DNA of 64,000 nt, taken from positions 6,200,001-6,264,000 of the forward strand of contig CM082579.2 of assembly GCA_040954595.2 (NCBI GenBank). The letters are read 5' to 3'. The position numbers were made by a program, and so were the translations under genes. Below are positions 46,556-58,599 of this stretch, in pieces (position 1 is the first letter of the stretch; every line of letters starts with the position of its first letter). Source of the DNA: Balanoglossus misakiensis. Lineage: Eukaryota > Hemichordata. Below the pieces are notes generated by a model. That model was not told the DNA's origin. It saw only the letters and a program-made list of their open reading frames with translations, and searched no databases.

Positions 46556-46633
46556 ACAGGCTCTGGAATACCACTAACCTGGGGGGCCCGATCAATAATC
46601 GGCCCCCCAGGTTAGTGGTATTCCAGAGCCTGT
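46556..46633. repeat. Near-perfect 78-bp palindrome
   Basis: Left arm 46556-46592 and right arm 46598-46633 are complementary over their whole length except for one extra C, with a 5-base loop CAATA. The arms hold the GC-rich core CCTGGGGGGCC inside AT-rich DNA. Weaker complementarity continues outward (ACACTACAGG against CCTGTGTTGG). Confidence 0.9.
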
Positions 46634-46870
46634 GTTGGTAAATGAATGTGAGGATGGAAGCAAGTTGGCAAAGAAAAGAACAAAACACAACAATACAGTG
46701 TTGTGAGAAAATGGGAGAAAATATTTTTTATTGAATCACATGTTGTCTGTCATATGTATGTATATGTATATGTGTATATGTATTTAATGTATAACAGACA
46801 GGATCTGGGATCAGAAAGTTGAAGCATGACCAGACATTTTCGATGGAACTTGACTGGTCAGCTGTCAGAG

Positions 46871-46950
46871 CACAGGGAACTCAGGCTCATAGTTGTGGTA
46901 AAATGAATAATATTATTATTATGAATAAAAAATGGAAAAAAATATTAAAA

Positions 46951-46993
<43 letters not shown>

Positions 46994-48022
46994 TTGTAGT
47001 AGTTCTTGTTATCTATCATGTGTTAAAATCCAACATACCTATGCATGCTGTCTTCTCCCGGCCCCTAACACGTACTGTACTGGCCGACCTATATACTCTA
47101 CCCTAGTAAAAAGACAAGGGATGCAACTTGTCTCATACCCAACTGATTTTCACTCGCCAAAAAACACACCAAGTCAACATCGGAATCGCTAAATTTCGAC
47201 ATGGGCCAACTTACAGTAGTCATACTCGACAATCCTGATCCCTACTGTACCTCATATCGTAGATAAAGCTGGAAAATCCACAGTTTTCGCGATGTATTTT
47301 GGCATTGCTTGCAACAATCTCTTAGTGAAACCTCCAGCTCGTCCGCGTGATTCAAAATTTGTGGTCTCCGAGGTCAACGGTCATGGCGATACCATTAGTA
47401 AAATAGGGGCTAATCATCAAAACGGTGGCGTATGATTTTTTTTAAGTAAGTTTCCAAATTAAAACGTAAGTGAGCCAAGAAAACTACAGGTCAGATAAAT
47501 TGTTTTCTCGTAAATTCAACATTAGAATCAAATTTGGCGTTGGAAACAAACGGCGGGTCGCCAGTTCCTGGTCTGGGGACTGGTTGAGTCACATTTTGAT
47601 GACTAGCCCCTATTTTACTAATGGTATCGCCATGACCGTTGACCTCGGAGACCACAAATTTTGAATCACGCGGACGAGCTGGAGGTTTCACTAAGAGATT
47701 GTTGCAAGCAATGCCAAAATACATCGCGAAAACTGTGGATTTTCCAGCTTTATCTACGATATGAGGTACAGTAGGGATCAGGATTGTCGAGTATGACTAC
47801 TGTAAGTTGGCCCATGTCGAAATTTAGCGATTCCGATGTTGACTTGGTGTGTTTTTTGGCGAGTGAAAATCAGTTGGGTATGAGACAAGTTGCATCCCTT
47901 GTCTTTTTCTTAGGGTAGAGTATATAGGTCGGCCAGTACAGTACGTGTTAGGGGCCGGGAGAAGACAGCATGCATAGGTATGTTGGATTTTAACACATGA
48001 TAGATAACAAGAACTACTACAA

Positions 48023-48086
<64 letters not shown>

Positions 48087-48166
48087 TTTTAATATTTTTT
48101 CCATTTTTTATTCATAATGATAATATTATTCATTTTACCACAACTATGAGCCTGAGTTCCCTGTGG
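46871..48166. mobile_element. 1.3-kb fold-back element (long inverted repeat)
   Basis: Left arm 46871-47422 and right arm about 47593-48166 are inverted copies that differ by scattered single bases and by length of the inner trinucleotide run: ATT at 46951-46992, its complement AAT at 48024-48086. The spacer is about 170 bp. Near identity of the arms implies a recent origin or ongoing homogenisation. The small open frames inside read the same repeat and I recognise no transposase. A transcript would form a very long hairpin. Confidence 0.85.
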
Positions 48167-49827
48167 TCAGAGCTGATCGACTTGTAGTACCACTGCAGTA
48201 GTGAAACTCAATGCCTCCTGCAGTCTCTGCTGGAATTTCTTCCTGTGGGTTCTCACTCAGTACAGCTGTGTCCATGATTAGTAATTACCAGTCACCGTGT
48301 CTGTTCTTGGATGACATCAATGATTCTCATACTACTACCAGTATGTTTACAGAGAAGATGTGTATTATTGTGTTCAATGATTCATCCTGGAAGACAAAGT
48401 GTGTCATAGAGCATTATTAGGAATTGTTATAATCAGTGTAGCATTTAACACAATATCTATTTAATACTGGTATCATGATAAATATGCCTGATAAGATATA
48501 GCGAAAAGAAGATATTTATTGTCTTATATGTATTGATAATCATGTGCATGGTTCTCTGAAAAGAAAACAGTACACACAAATTTTGCTTTTGTTGGGACAT
48601 GGATTTCTAGTTCAGATAGCACAAAAATTGATCAGATAGTCTGATACAGAGAGATACTGATAGACAGTGGCACTAGGGATACCATACATGAGCAATATTG
48701 ATGAAGACTAGGCACTGGCATACCATCAGTGATCACCATGTGTGTTGCGTGAAAGTGTTGATTGCCCCTGGGATTGAGTCATTGACTTTCTCCCATGCTA
48801 GAGTGGTTTCTATTTTTGGTTGTAAATTCAAAGTAATGACTTTTTGATGACGTGCAAATGTTCTGATGGCTTCACATAATGCTGCAGTGCATTTCCTTGT
48901 GATACATACACTTGTATTCACTGACAGGCATTCTCTCCAAATTTAATGGATTAAATCATGAGAAATGGGAACAAGGCCATGTAGGGTCATGGCTTATATT
49001 TTATTATTTTACAAATTAATGTATAGAATAAATAAAATATGTGCTGGCTAAAATCACATGAAAAAAAGGTTCTACAGACATAGTTCAGTGTGAGTTTGGA
49101 TTTATCGTAGCCTGCATTTTTCACCCACTGGTAGAGTGCTGTGTTCACCTGCTGGTGTGATGCAGAGACAAAAATGTGTACGTGAAAGATATTTAAAGCT
49201 TTTATCTTTGATCCCAGGGTAAGATCAACTAAGGGAGATGAATTGCTCATCAGTCAACTGAATGCTTGCCAAGGACACGGACGGGGGCCATTTGCATTCA
49301 ACTTTTAATGCACAGTGAGGGTTCACGATAATCGCCATGGCAACCATAAATAATACATTTCCATTGCAACCCCAGCTGAGCGTTTGGCTGCAGTGCTGAT
49401 AATCACCTCTCGATGTGTATGATTCGAACATGGTGAATTTATTCCTGATGCAGATTGGGGAATGGGTATGATGTTTACATGTATTAAGATTAGATATAAT
49501 TATTTTTAATAACAACTATCCTTGTATTCAAGGTATTGTTATTGCTAATTATTATCTTGACTGCATAATTGTAATTGTTATTACCTTGTGATTATCTTGT
49601 CATTGATACCCTTTGCTACAGTATAATATTTAAGCTATAACCCCAACAGAAGACAGGTACATTGTATACACAAGATTTTGGTACAAATTGTGACATATAT
49701 ATGGAATGATGTAAAGGAATTATATGTTTGATTTTATTTTCTGCAAATAATAACTACAGTGATATTGATATACAATCATGTAGTATATGTACTGGTAATC
49801 ATATTATGGAACACTGCAGGTTTAGAT

Positions 49828-49937
49828 TCAAATAGGTAAATAAATAAATAAATAAATAAATAAACATATTAAATAGAAATATAATCTGGAGTCAAATAGG
49901 TATTTAAAATAAATAAACATATTAAACAGGAATATCA
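49828..49937. repeat. AAAT microsatellite and imperfect tandem duplication
   Basis: Two tandem copies of a unit of about 60 bp beginning TCAAATAGGTA and containing AATAAACATATTAAA. The first is expanded by seven or so AAAT units. Confidence 0.6.
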
Positions 49938-52900
49938 GTCGTCTCCATTTCTATACAAATACTCTCTGAGGTATTCTTGATGTACAAGAAATTGTATAGT
50001 GCCAGTGAGTAGGTTCCATCGAGGTTAAGTTTTAATAGCAGTTATTAGATAGCCATGGAATATCATGTATCCTGGGAAAGGTCGTGACCCTAGTGAAGAT
50101 GATCTTAGCAGTGATATCATAGCCTGTGTTACTCCACCGAGGTAAAATGTCTCAGAGAGATAGGATGGTGAATGAGGCTAGCATGTGGTACGTAGGGTAC
50201 ATGTACAGCTTTTAAGAGAAGCGATTCCTGTAAATGTTCCTTTCCAGTGCCGTTGTATGTTGTTGAAGGGGAGGAGAAATATCTGTGCACAAAAGGTGAG
50301 AAAATTGTAGAAAAATGCAAAATTTATTATTGCATGCATGTCTCTGATGTATCATTGTGTCGTATGTAATTTCACAGTAGCGTATAACCTGATAAGCCAT
50401 GCGTGATAGAGAACATTTGTGGAATCTTATCTAAGAATTCAGGCTGAGGGCGTATTTTTTATTTCGCTTTATGGGAAATTTAGGGGACAAATAGAATATA
50501 CAGACGTTACCTTGTATGTTAATTGACTTTCATGTCAAGTTGATGGAACTGTAGTAGATAAACAGAATAAAAATACTGAATATATTACAAAAAAAGCTAC
50601 TGGCCCTTAAAATGATTTGTTGTGAAAAGGAGATAATCAAATAGCTGGTAGTTGATTTACACATACTGTTATCTGTGAATGAAGAATTGGAAAGTACTCA
50701 CTATTAGTACAAGACAGTGAGAATTTATAATCATCTGTAAAATTGAAAGTAAATTTTGTTGAATAAATTGATGCATCAATGACCATGCTTGTGTATATAT
50801 TTTGATATACATGTACTGGCATTTAGTGAACACTGCAGTTTGATATTTGCTAGTCTGTTCAACATTATTCTTTGCTGACCGGCATTGGGTAAACAGCTGA
50901 CAATACAAATTAACAACCTAGCAGAGTGATAAACTCAGCTTGTTAGCGGGAGAGACAGAGAGTCTGGAGGACCGAGAAACAGTGATTAGAAATGCTTGTC
51001 ACAATGCAGCACAGAGTGTCACCATCAGGGCATTGTACTGACATGTTTATATGTACCTTGAATATGCTGTAGTATGGAGGAGATGTTGAAATAACAAGCC
51101 TATTTTGTCATTCTGGGCGTATTTTATACCAAAAAGATATGGATCACATGTTTGGAGAGCCGTAGTTGATATTCACACACTACTCAATGATAAAGAAAGA
51201 CCCGAGGCAGATTTGGAACAAAATCCAGTTTATCAATAATGTAAATTGAAATCACTTGTTTTGAAGTCTGAAGGGGCTGTCTCAGCTGACATATAGAAAG
51301 CCAGTGGCCATACACGTTCACCTCATATATATTAACCCAGAAAAGCAGTGATTGCTACTTCCTATCCACTGAAAATGTCAATCTCACAACAGATTCATTA
51401 CATCCAAATTTAATTTGGTTGATTCAGTTTTATCTGGTCAATAAAAGTAGACCAAAGTACTAAATTATTCCTTGATACAATGTAGTACAGGAAATTAGAA
51501 TCATAAATGTTTTTTCTCGCCAATATCTTTTAAATATCTCGTATTATAAAAATCACAGAAAAATTCATGAGGATGTAAACTGGAAAGATGTTATTGTGAT
51601 AATTTTGCCAGCACTTTGTTGTCTGATGATCTTGATCCTTAAGTGATGTTAAGGACGGCACTATCTTCAGTGCCATGCCAAGGTTATATCTTTTAAAATT
51701 GATTTTGAAGACTTGGTAGTGTAATGAGTTTTAGAGTGAGGCGCGCTGTGAGAGTATAAAGTGCACTCCTGTTATTAGCATTCATGAAAGCAGCTTCAAG
51801 TCAAATTGAGCAGTGATTCCAGCGTGGTTTTGCACGTACATGTACCTTGTAATGTGTTATTACAGCCAGAGATGGGAGTTTTCATGCATACACGTTTGCA
51901 ACCTCAATCAACTTACTCGATTGGTGATTCATTGTATGTTGGTCAGGTACTGTTGAGTCAAAATGTAGTCATTGATTGTGTGATGTAATAGTTATTCACA
52001 GTGGTGTCACTGCTGTGATTGAGTGCCAGGGTGGTTACCTGATGCAAGTATCAATTACTAGTATTTTTGTCTCTCATCTCATGCCAGCACTGGCAGTGAC
52101 TATATTAATAGTAAAACCATGTCTGGTGTACTATACTAGTCCTATGATATACCATAAAAAACAAAAGAGTTGGTGAAATAGTATGTGTTAATGCTAACTG
52201 TGAGAGGTGCAATGTAGATTTCATAGTAGTACATGTATTAGAAAAAGGATTCCCCCTCAAAGGAATTCCAACATGAAGCTGTGTTATCAACTGGGAATCT
52301 TTTAACCATTTCACCCCATATCCTCTTGGGAGGCCCAACATTATGGTTGGATGATAGATCAACGCTAAAGCTTAATATTTTTAGAAATTTGACCCATTTT
52401 TTCACATTTATGTACCGTATCATAAATATTAAAAATAAATTGGCAGTTCACTTCATATTCCCTCATATCAGAATTTTTGTATTCAATATAACCTTGAGAG
52501 ATGACCTTATAATTCACCCTGTAGTATATCCAGTGGGTATACTTGATTTGTAGCATAGACTGGTATCAAATTACCTCACGAAGTAACTTCATTTCATCTA
52601 AAGGTATTATTCTGACTGATTATTTTGAACAGGCCAAAGGGAAAATTGCACGCAGTCATGATTTCTAAGCTATCATGTACGAATCTGCCCTCGCTGGCCA
52701 CATTCTATGATTTCATTGCACGATATGCAATGGTGTGTCTGATACCTGTGTTAATCAAAAGAATCCTCGCAACCTTCGATTGAATTCACGAGTATGACTA
52801 GCCACTCGGTCATTTACATTATGAAGTCACGCGTAGCAATTAAATTTCACCGAGTCATAATTTTCTAACTGGAAAAATAAAAGAAAGATTGGTTGAGTTA

Positions 52901-53674
52901 TTTCCATAATCTTGCGAGGAGGCAGCTGGAGTCCTTATCTGTCATTTCATTTTTTGTGCAGAATTGATACGCACTCATGGATAGTGCGTACTGTGAATAA
53001 TTCATCATTTGCCCAGTGAGCGTTTTGTGTGTCTGTGCTTAGCAGTGCATTCAGTGGATTCTCATCTTAGCCGTCTAGTGTGATTGATGCCTCATTTTGC
53101 TGTACTTGCAGACAGTGTAACTGCAGTACTGTGTTGGATTCTGAGAGTAAGTGTGCTTGCCTGAAATTTCGTCTGCAGTCCCTAATCAACAATTCACATG
53201 TACATTCAAATGTCATTTTCTGAAGAAAGATTGTTTAAATGTTTACATTTTGTAGTTACTAGTATCTCAGGACTTGAATATTAAATGTGTTTTAAAACAT
53301 CTGATTACAAACATTTCTGTAGACCATGTCAGTTTTTGTATAGATTATAACTTTAAATATACAGGAAGTACAATACACAGGATAACATCAAGATGACTGT
53401 TTTCCTACAGAAAATATGTATTAATATTATTAATATTAAACACCAGCCATATACAGTATTTCTACAAGAATTGTTGATATCCAGAATAGATTCATTCAAC
53501 TAATGTCTTTTGTTTTCTTGCAGATTTGCAGTTGGAGAGCTCACCGCGTCCCGCAAACTGGGTAGTAACATATCCACTGAATGGCAGTATACAGCCTACT
53601 GCTGTCAGCCAGGTAGATGCACTCAAGTTCAACGCCAAGACAATCGCGGACTTCTCCTAGACAAGCCTGACACC

Positions 53675-56600
53675 ATGAGTTTGAGCAACGGAACGTCGTC
53701 CAGCTACGAGGAACCCAGAGGGTACTACTGCACCATCTGTTACCACGGCTACAAGAAAGATGGCTCCGGCGTGCCCAGAAACCTCACATGTGGGCATACC
53801 TTTTGCACTGGTAAGTGTGTGCTGATAATTTGAACGACAAAAATCATCATCTCTTTTCTATTGCTTTGGTTATTTCTATTTTTATTGACATTTAAACAAC
53901 ATAGATATGTTTTTCATTGTACCACACATGGGTTATAGCATTGTCACTCTAATCTAATTTTTTTTCAAGACAGACTGAGTCACTTGTCTCTAATGTAATT
54001 AATTTGTAATTTTACAGTCTCCTGGGAATGTTGTAGTCACTCAGCGTGTAATTATTTTTGCATCAAAATGTCGACAGGTTGATTTGTGATACACATGGTG
54101 ACTGTGTACTTGTTTTACTTGTTTGTGGCTGTGCGGCCAATGCAGTAAACTGATATTCAGTTGATGTGTCGATCAGAGTGTTCTGTAGCCAATCCCCCAC
54201 CACAGAGGGCGCCTTGAGCTACAGATTTCACGGTCTACATGTATTCCCGTTGAATGTCTTTTAGTGACTGGTCAAATAATTTGACATCTACTACAGCTGC
54301 ATACATTGACAACTTTAAATTAAATTTCTGGTGTGTTTTTCTATCTTCATTTCAGAATGTCTGAAACGGCTCGCGGGCCAAGCGACGTCATTCGGCCACG
54401 TTAGGTGCCCGGCATGCAAAGTGGACACTGTGATCAATTCCAGAGGTTCATTCCCTTCCAACGACGTCCGGAAACTTCCCAAGAACTTCGGTCTGCTGGA
54501 AATCCTGGAAGGAGTGGAGGACAGCGTACAGGGCCGGGGTGCTGCCCTTGCGGATGCCATCATGGAAAATCCGGTGAGTTACGGAATTAGGCCTACTCCG
54601 GAATAAGACACAGGATAAGTCATGTGATAGCAGTACAAACAAGTGCACATGGATGATCACTTATATGATTATGCATATTTCTGTGGCTGTTTCGGGGATT
54701 TTACACAGTGTAACATCATAGAATGCGTTTTCTTTTTTTATCCACAGCATCTTGTCTGTGAGGAGCATGAGAAAGAAGCCAAGAAGGTTTATTGCCTAAC
54801 AGACAAAGAAATGATCTGTATCTACTGCCAAGTGTACGGCAGACACCAAGGTCACAACTGTCAGTTGATTGGCAAAGTAGCAGAAGAGGGCAGACAGGTA
54901 TGAGATCAGTGTCTGTGCAAACACAAATGACAATCAACTTCTTTCAGTCAGCCCTGGGACAGACAGACAGACAGAGACACTCACTGACCTGCCACTAGTA
55001 AATTCTAATAGAATAGCTGGTGGCTAGCTATAGGCTTCTGTAAGCATGTCACCGTTAATTTAATTTAATTGCAGGTACTCGGAACCTATATTGAGATGTT
55101 ATCCAAACAGAGAGATCACATGAATGAAGCCAGGAAGAACATCTTGGACACCACTTTTGTCATCCGATTTCGGGAAGAGAATATCATGAGAGATTTGACG
55201 AGACACTTTGAGATGCTACGCAAGAAGCTGTACAAGCGAGAAAATCAACTCAAAACGCAGATAAAGAACAAGTGTAATGTCAAGATAGAGGTGTTGGATA
55301 AACAACAAAGGTGGGTGGATTTATAAGGAAGACTTTAGTGTTGACATTTCTTCTTGTTTGAATATACACACGTATGTCTGATGTTGGTTTCTGTATTAAT
55401 GGTGGTGGGGGTGGTGATGATGATGATGATGATGATGAAAATGATGATGATGATGGTGTAGGGACATGGGCGTTGTGATGGTGATGATGATGATGTTATA
55501 ACATGCTTGTACATGCATGTATATTGCAATCTACAAGGAATGGATGTTTGCATCTGTTGCAGAACCATGTCTGAAATCATAGTGAAGTGTGAACGTTTGA
55601 GGGCGCTGTGCCAGATGTCCCAGAGCAGTGATGACCATGATGTCGTCTCCGGCAAGGAGGAGATGGAGGTAATGTTATTATAGTTGTACTGTCCCCCTTG
55701 TCATCTCTGTTCCAACTTTACCATAGAAAACAATGGATTTGGAGCAAACCATTGTGGTGAAAGGGTTGAGTCAAACATCAGCACAACATCTTGTATGAAG
55801 AAATGAAAATATAGGAATGATTCTCCAGGATGGGTGGAATGTCTTGCTAACATGGCCTCTGCCAATTTACCCCTTTAAATGAAAAAAATGTTAATATTTC
55901 TATCAGCTATAACCTCTGGCCCAGAACACGTACCACCAACTCTATCATACATACCGGTAGTTTATTTTCCTGCTTTTGTTTCAAAAGTGCCAGATTACAT
56001 TGTTGGGTGTTTGATTCCCTGCAGGGTAAGATATCCAAAATCTTGGAGGATGTTAGTCGCTGTAACTTGGAACCGGAGGCCCAGGACGACGTGTTCTGTC
56101 AGTTAGATTCCACTCTGGCAGAGTCCATTCTACAATATGGAATGGTTGGAGAAGACAAAGGTAGGTTTAATATATGTAGGATATGAGGACACCATGTATA
56201 GGTATTAACAATGGAGCACAATTTACCTGGAATAGAGTTTGAAAAGGTAAAATTTTGCACATTCTTTGTCTCATTTGTCAAGGATTATTCAATTAAGTTA
56301 GAACTGTCACCCCCTGAACAGTTGCCATCCAGCATTTGCCATCCAGTGTTTGGGTTGGCATACACGTCATAGGTGATAGATTGCCAGGGGGTCATAGCCC
56401 TCATAGCTAACTTCTGGTTGTGTGACTACTGCTTTCACAGGCAGAGCTGAGATGGCCCATCCAGCCGTTGGTGGCAGTAGTGACAGCACTGAAATGACCA
56501 GTGGTAGTACCACCACTACACCCGAAACTAGTAGTACGGAAGAGAGTGCTGATGACCACACACTTACAGTCCCAGCATCCCACAAGTCGACGTCCATCAG

Positions 56601-58599
56601 ATCTGGAGTGAGGTATGGTAGTAAGTCTTGTAAGGTTGTTTTCTATTGGTCCAGTTCCTTATCCAGTACACTCATGAAAAAGTCAGGAGTATTAATTAAA
56701 TTTACATTTAAGTTGTAATGTGTTGCATTATTTTGTTACTTCCTGTAGCCCATGGATGTGTAATGGCCATTGGTATTCTTTGTCTAGACTGTAATTCAGT
56801 TTTACACAATCGGATATGATGATAAGGGGGAATGATTTCATTATTCCATGTAGAGTAACAAGAAACAATGATGCAGTTATTACACAGAACAAAAATACTG
56901 GAAAACATAGCTGATGGTTATTGTAATGCAGCCACTGGTTTTGTTTTAGTAGGGATTCAAGTGATCATAACATATTTGCGTTTGATTTGGATGAGACGGA
57001 CAGAAGAAATCACCGGGCAGGTGTCAGTCGTACCAATCCAGATGCCGAGCCACCAGAAGTCTCCATCGTCTTCGAAAACGGTCTCAAACTCCCCACCAGA
57101 TCTGACATCCCGTATGCAGACGCGGACGCGGGTGGTGCTGATAGCGCGCAAGCCAGTCAGACGAACGGAAGCCAGCAGTCTGTGAAGCGGGCAGCGGCGT
57201 TGTCAGACCAAGCTGCGGCGGCTTCGCACGAGTCGCCCGAGCCGGACGACATGGATTCCGAGGCCAGCAGTATGTGCATGGTGTTGGTGGATGTAAACTG
57301 CCGCAGCGGCGCTGCTGCAGGCGAGAGTTCCCAAGCTGAGGCGAGCTCGGCAGACAAGGGGGTCGGGACTAGCTCGGCAGACAGGGGTGCCGAGACGAGA
57401 TCGGCAGACAGGGGAGCCGAGACGAAGACTCGTCCTTCAGCGACGGACGGCAAGCGGTCTTTCCAGGACATGCTGCGGTTCGGCAGTGCCACGTTGCTGT
57501 GTAGTAGTAGCTCGTCGGACGACAGCTCCGACCTGAGTTGCCTCAGTGATTTAGAAGTGGAGATGGAACTGCCACAGCGCCCTCAGGAGTCTCACTCGGC
57601 TCTGGATGTGATCGATGGAGAGGCGGACTTGGAAAGAGATGCGAGTGGTGAGCGTGGGGCTACTGGGAGCGTTTCGGTCAGACGGCGCAAAACGACAAAT
57701 GCAGTGGCAGGTGAGGTGTCAGCAGAAATAAGTCCAGTCGGTTTTTGCACTCCTTGTTTTTGATACCACCATGATTTTAACCCTTTCACCACCATGGTTC
57801 AGTGCAGTCCAAACCTATTGTTTTCTGTGGTAAAGTTGGACCTCTAAAGGGACAACTGAATTTTCTCTCATGAGTTGTAATGTCTATGAAATTCAATGTT
57901 GATTTGACATTTCAGTGAGTACACCGTCCAATTTACCTGATCCCTGGGAAGTCAACCCACAAGCACATTCTCCAAGCAGTCAAAGCGGATCGCCATCAAG
58001 GTATGTGTAGTGTGCAATATGGCACGGATGTGTATCACTCAGACAGCCGAATTTTGAGGGAATGACGTTACCACTGAACTTGTCAGTTTGACGTACACCG
58101 CAGAGAAACGATCCAAAATAACATGGCATAATTTCTCGTAAACATCTTTGTGTTTTCTGTCTTCAGCAGGTGCAGCAGTTTGGAAGGCGACAACGTCACA
58201 TGCTCTGTTCTTAGCTGCTCCAACTCGGCCAAGGCCTGGCTGAAATGCCGCAACTGCTCCAGGGCTTTCTGCTTCGGCTGTGCCAAGACCACGGTGAGCG
58301 CCAGGCGCTGCTACAAGCGCCCCCGCGGCCACAGCTTTGTCAGGATCAGCGAGGGGGCCGCGGGGAAGGACGTCGACGACGCGCAGGTGCCCCCCAGTCC
58401 CGGTGGCTCCAAGGGCGTCTCCGGTTGCCACGGCTACTCGCTCAGGCCCCGACTGCAGGTGGCGCCGCCCATGATGCTGCGGTGCGAGAACGCCGCCGAG
58501 AAGACCTGGAAGTGTCTGCGCTGCGGCTACTTCAACATGATCACTGCCAACAGGAAGAATGATTACTGCTGCAAGTGCAGGTCCCAGAGAACTCTGTGA
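53675..58599 (+). CDS. TRIM-like RING/B-box/coiled-coil E3 ligase with C-terminal RanBP2-type zinc finger
   Basis: Ten coding exons, 810 aa: 53675-53810, 54356-54573, 54748-54897, 55075-55310, 55563-55668, 56025-56160, 56441-56612, 56950-57710, 57916-58000, 58167-58599. The RING finger lies at about 19-70 (YYCTICYHGY, LTCGHTFCTECL, RCPACK). A B-box type 2 follows at about 120-160 (CEEHEKEAKKVYC, CIYCQVYGRHQGHNC). Then comes a charged coiled coil and a long Ser/Thr/Glu-rich region with three repeats around SADKG/SADRG. At the C-terminus a Cys cluster CSVLSCSNSAKAWLKC, CRNC, CFGC precedes a RanBP2-type finger WKCLRCGYFNM...CCKC. RING and B-box predict ubiquitin ligase activity; RanBP2-type fingers often bind ubiquitin or RNA. 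Exon 1 stays open upstream of the ATG; I chose 53675 for its CACCATGA context and a plausible 5' UTR acceptor at 53523. Confidence 0.84.
55411..55500. repeat. GAT-rich microsatellite
   Basis: Interrupted GAT/GGT trinucleotide tract in the intron after coiled-coil exon 4 of the RING/B-box gene. Confidence 0.8.
55710..55772 (+). repeat. Dispersed short repeat, copy 1
   Basis: Fullest copy of a family that starts TCCAACTTTACCATAGAAAA, runs through CAATGGATTTGGA and AACCATTGTGGTG, and ends AAAGGGTTGA. It is intronic in the RING/B-box gene. Confidence 0.65.
57777..57843 (-). repeat. Dispersed short repeat, copy 2
   Basis: Inverted copy of the element at 55710: its complement reads CCAACTTTACCACAGAAAAC, then AACCATGGTGGTGAAAGGGT. 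It is intronic in the same gene. Confidence 0.65.

Larger units (their letters stand above)
45337..53674. other. Gene-poor interval of about 8.3 kb
   Basis: No exon with family similarity is visible on either strand. It holds a 78-bp palindrome, a 1.3-kb fold-back element, microsatellites and AT-rich single-copy sequence. A donor-like GAGAGTAAGTGT at about 53,143-53,154 and an acceptor ending at 53523 suggest that the last part carries 5' UTR exons of the RING/B-box gene. Confidence 0.5.

Noticed and set aside
46819-47106. Ile-rich or Tyr-rich membrane-like small protein
   Set aside because: The hydrophobic run is a translation of the ATT microsatellite in the left arm of the fold-back element.
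46951-48086. CRISPR-like or satellite array from ATT/AAT runs
   Set aside because: They are simple microsatellites at mirrored positions of the fold-back element, without spacers.
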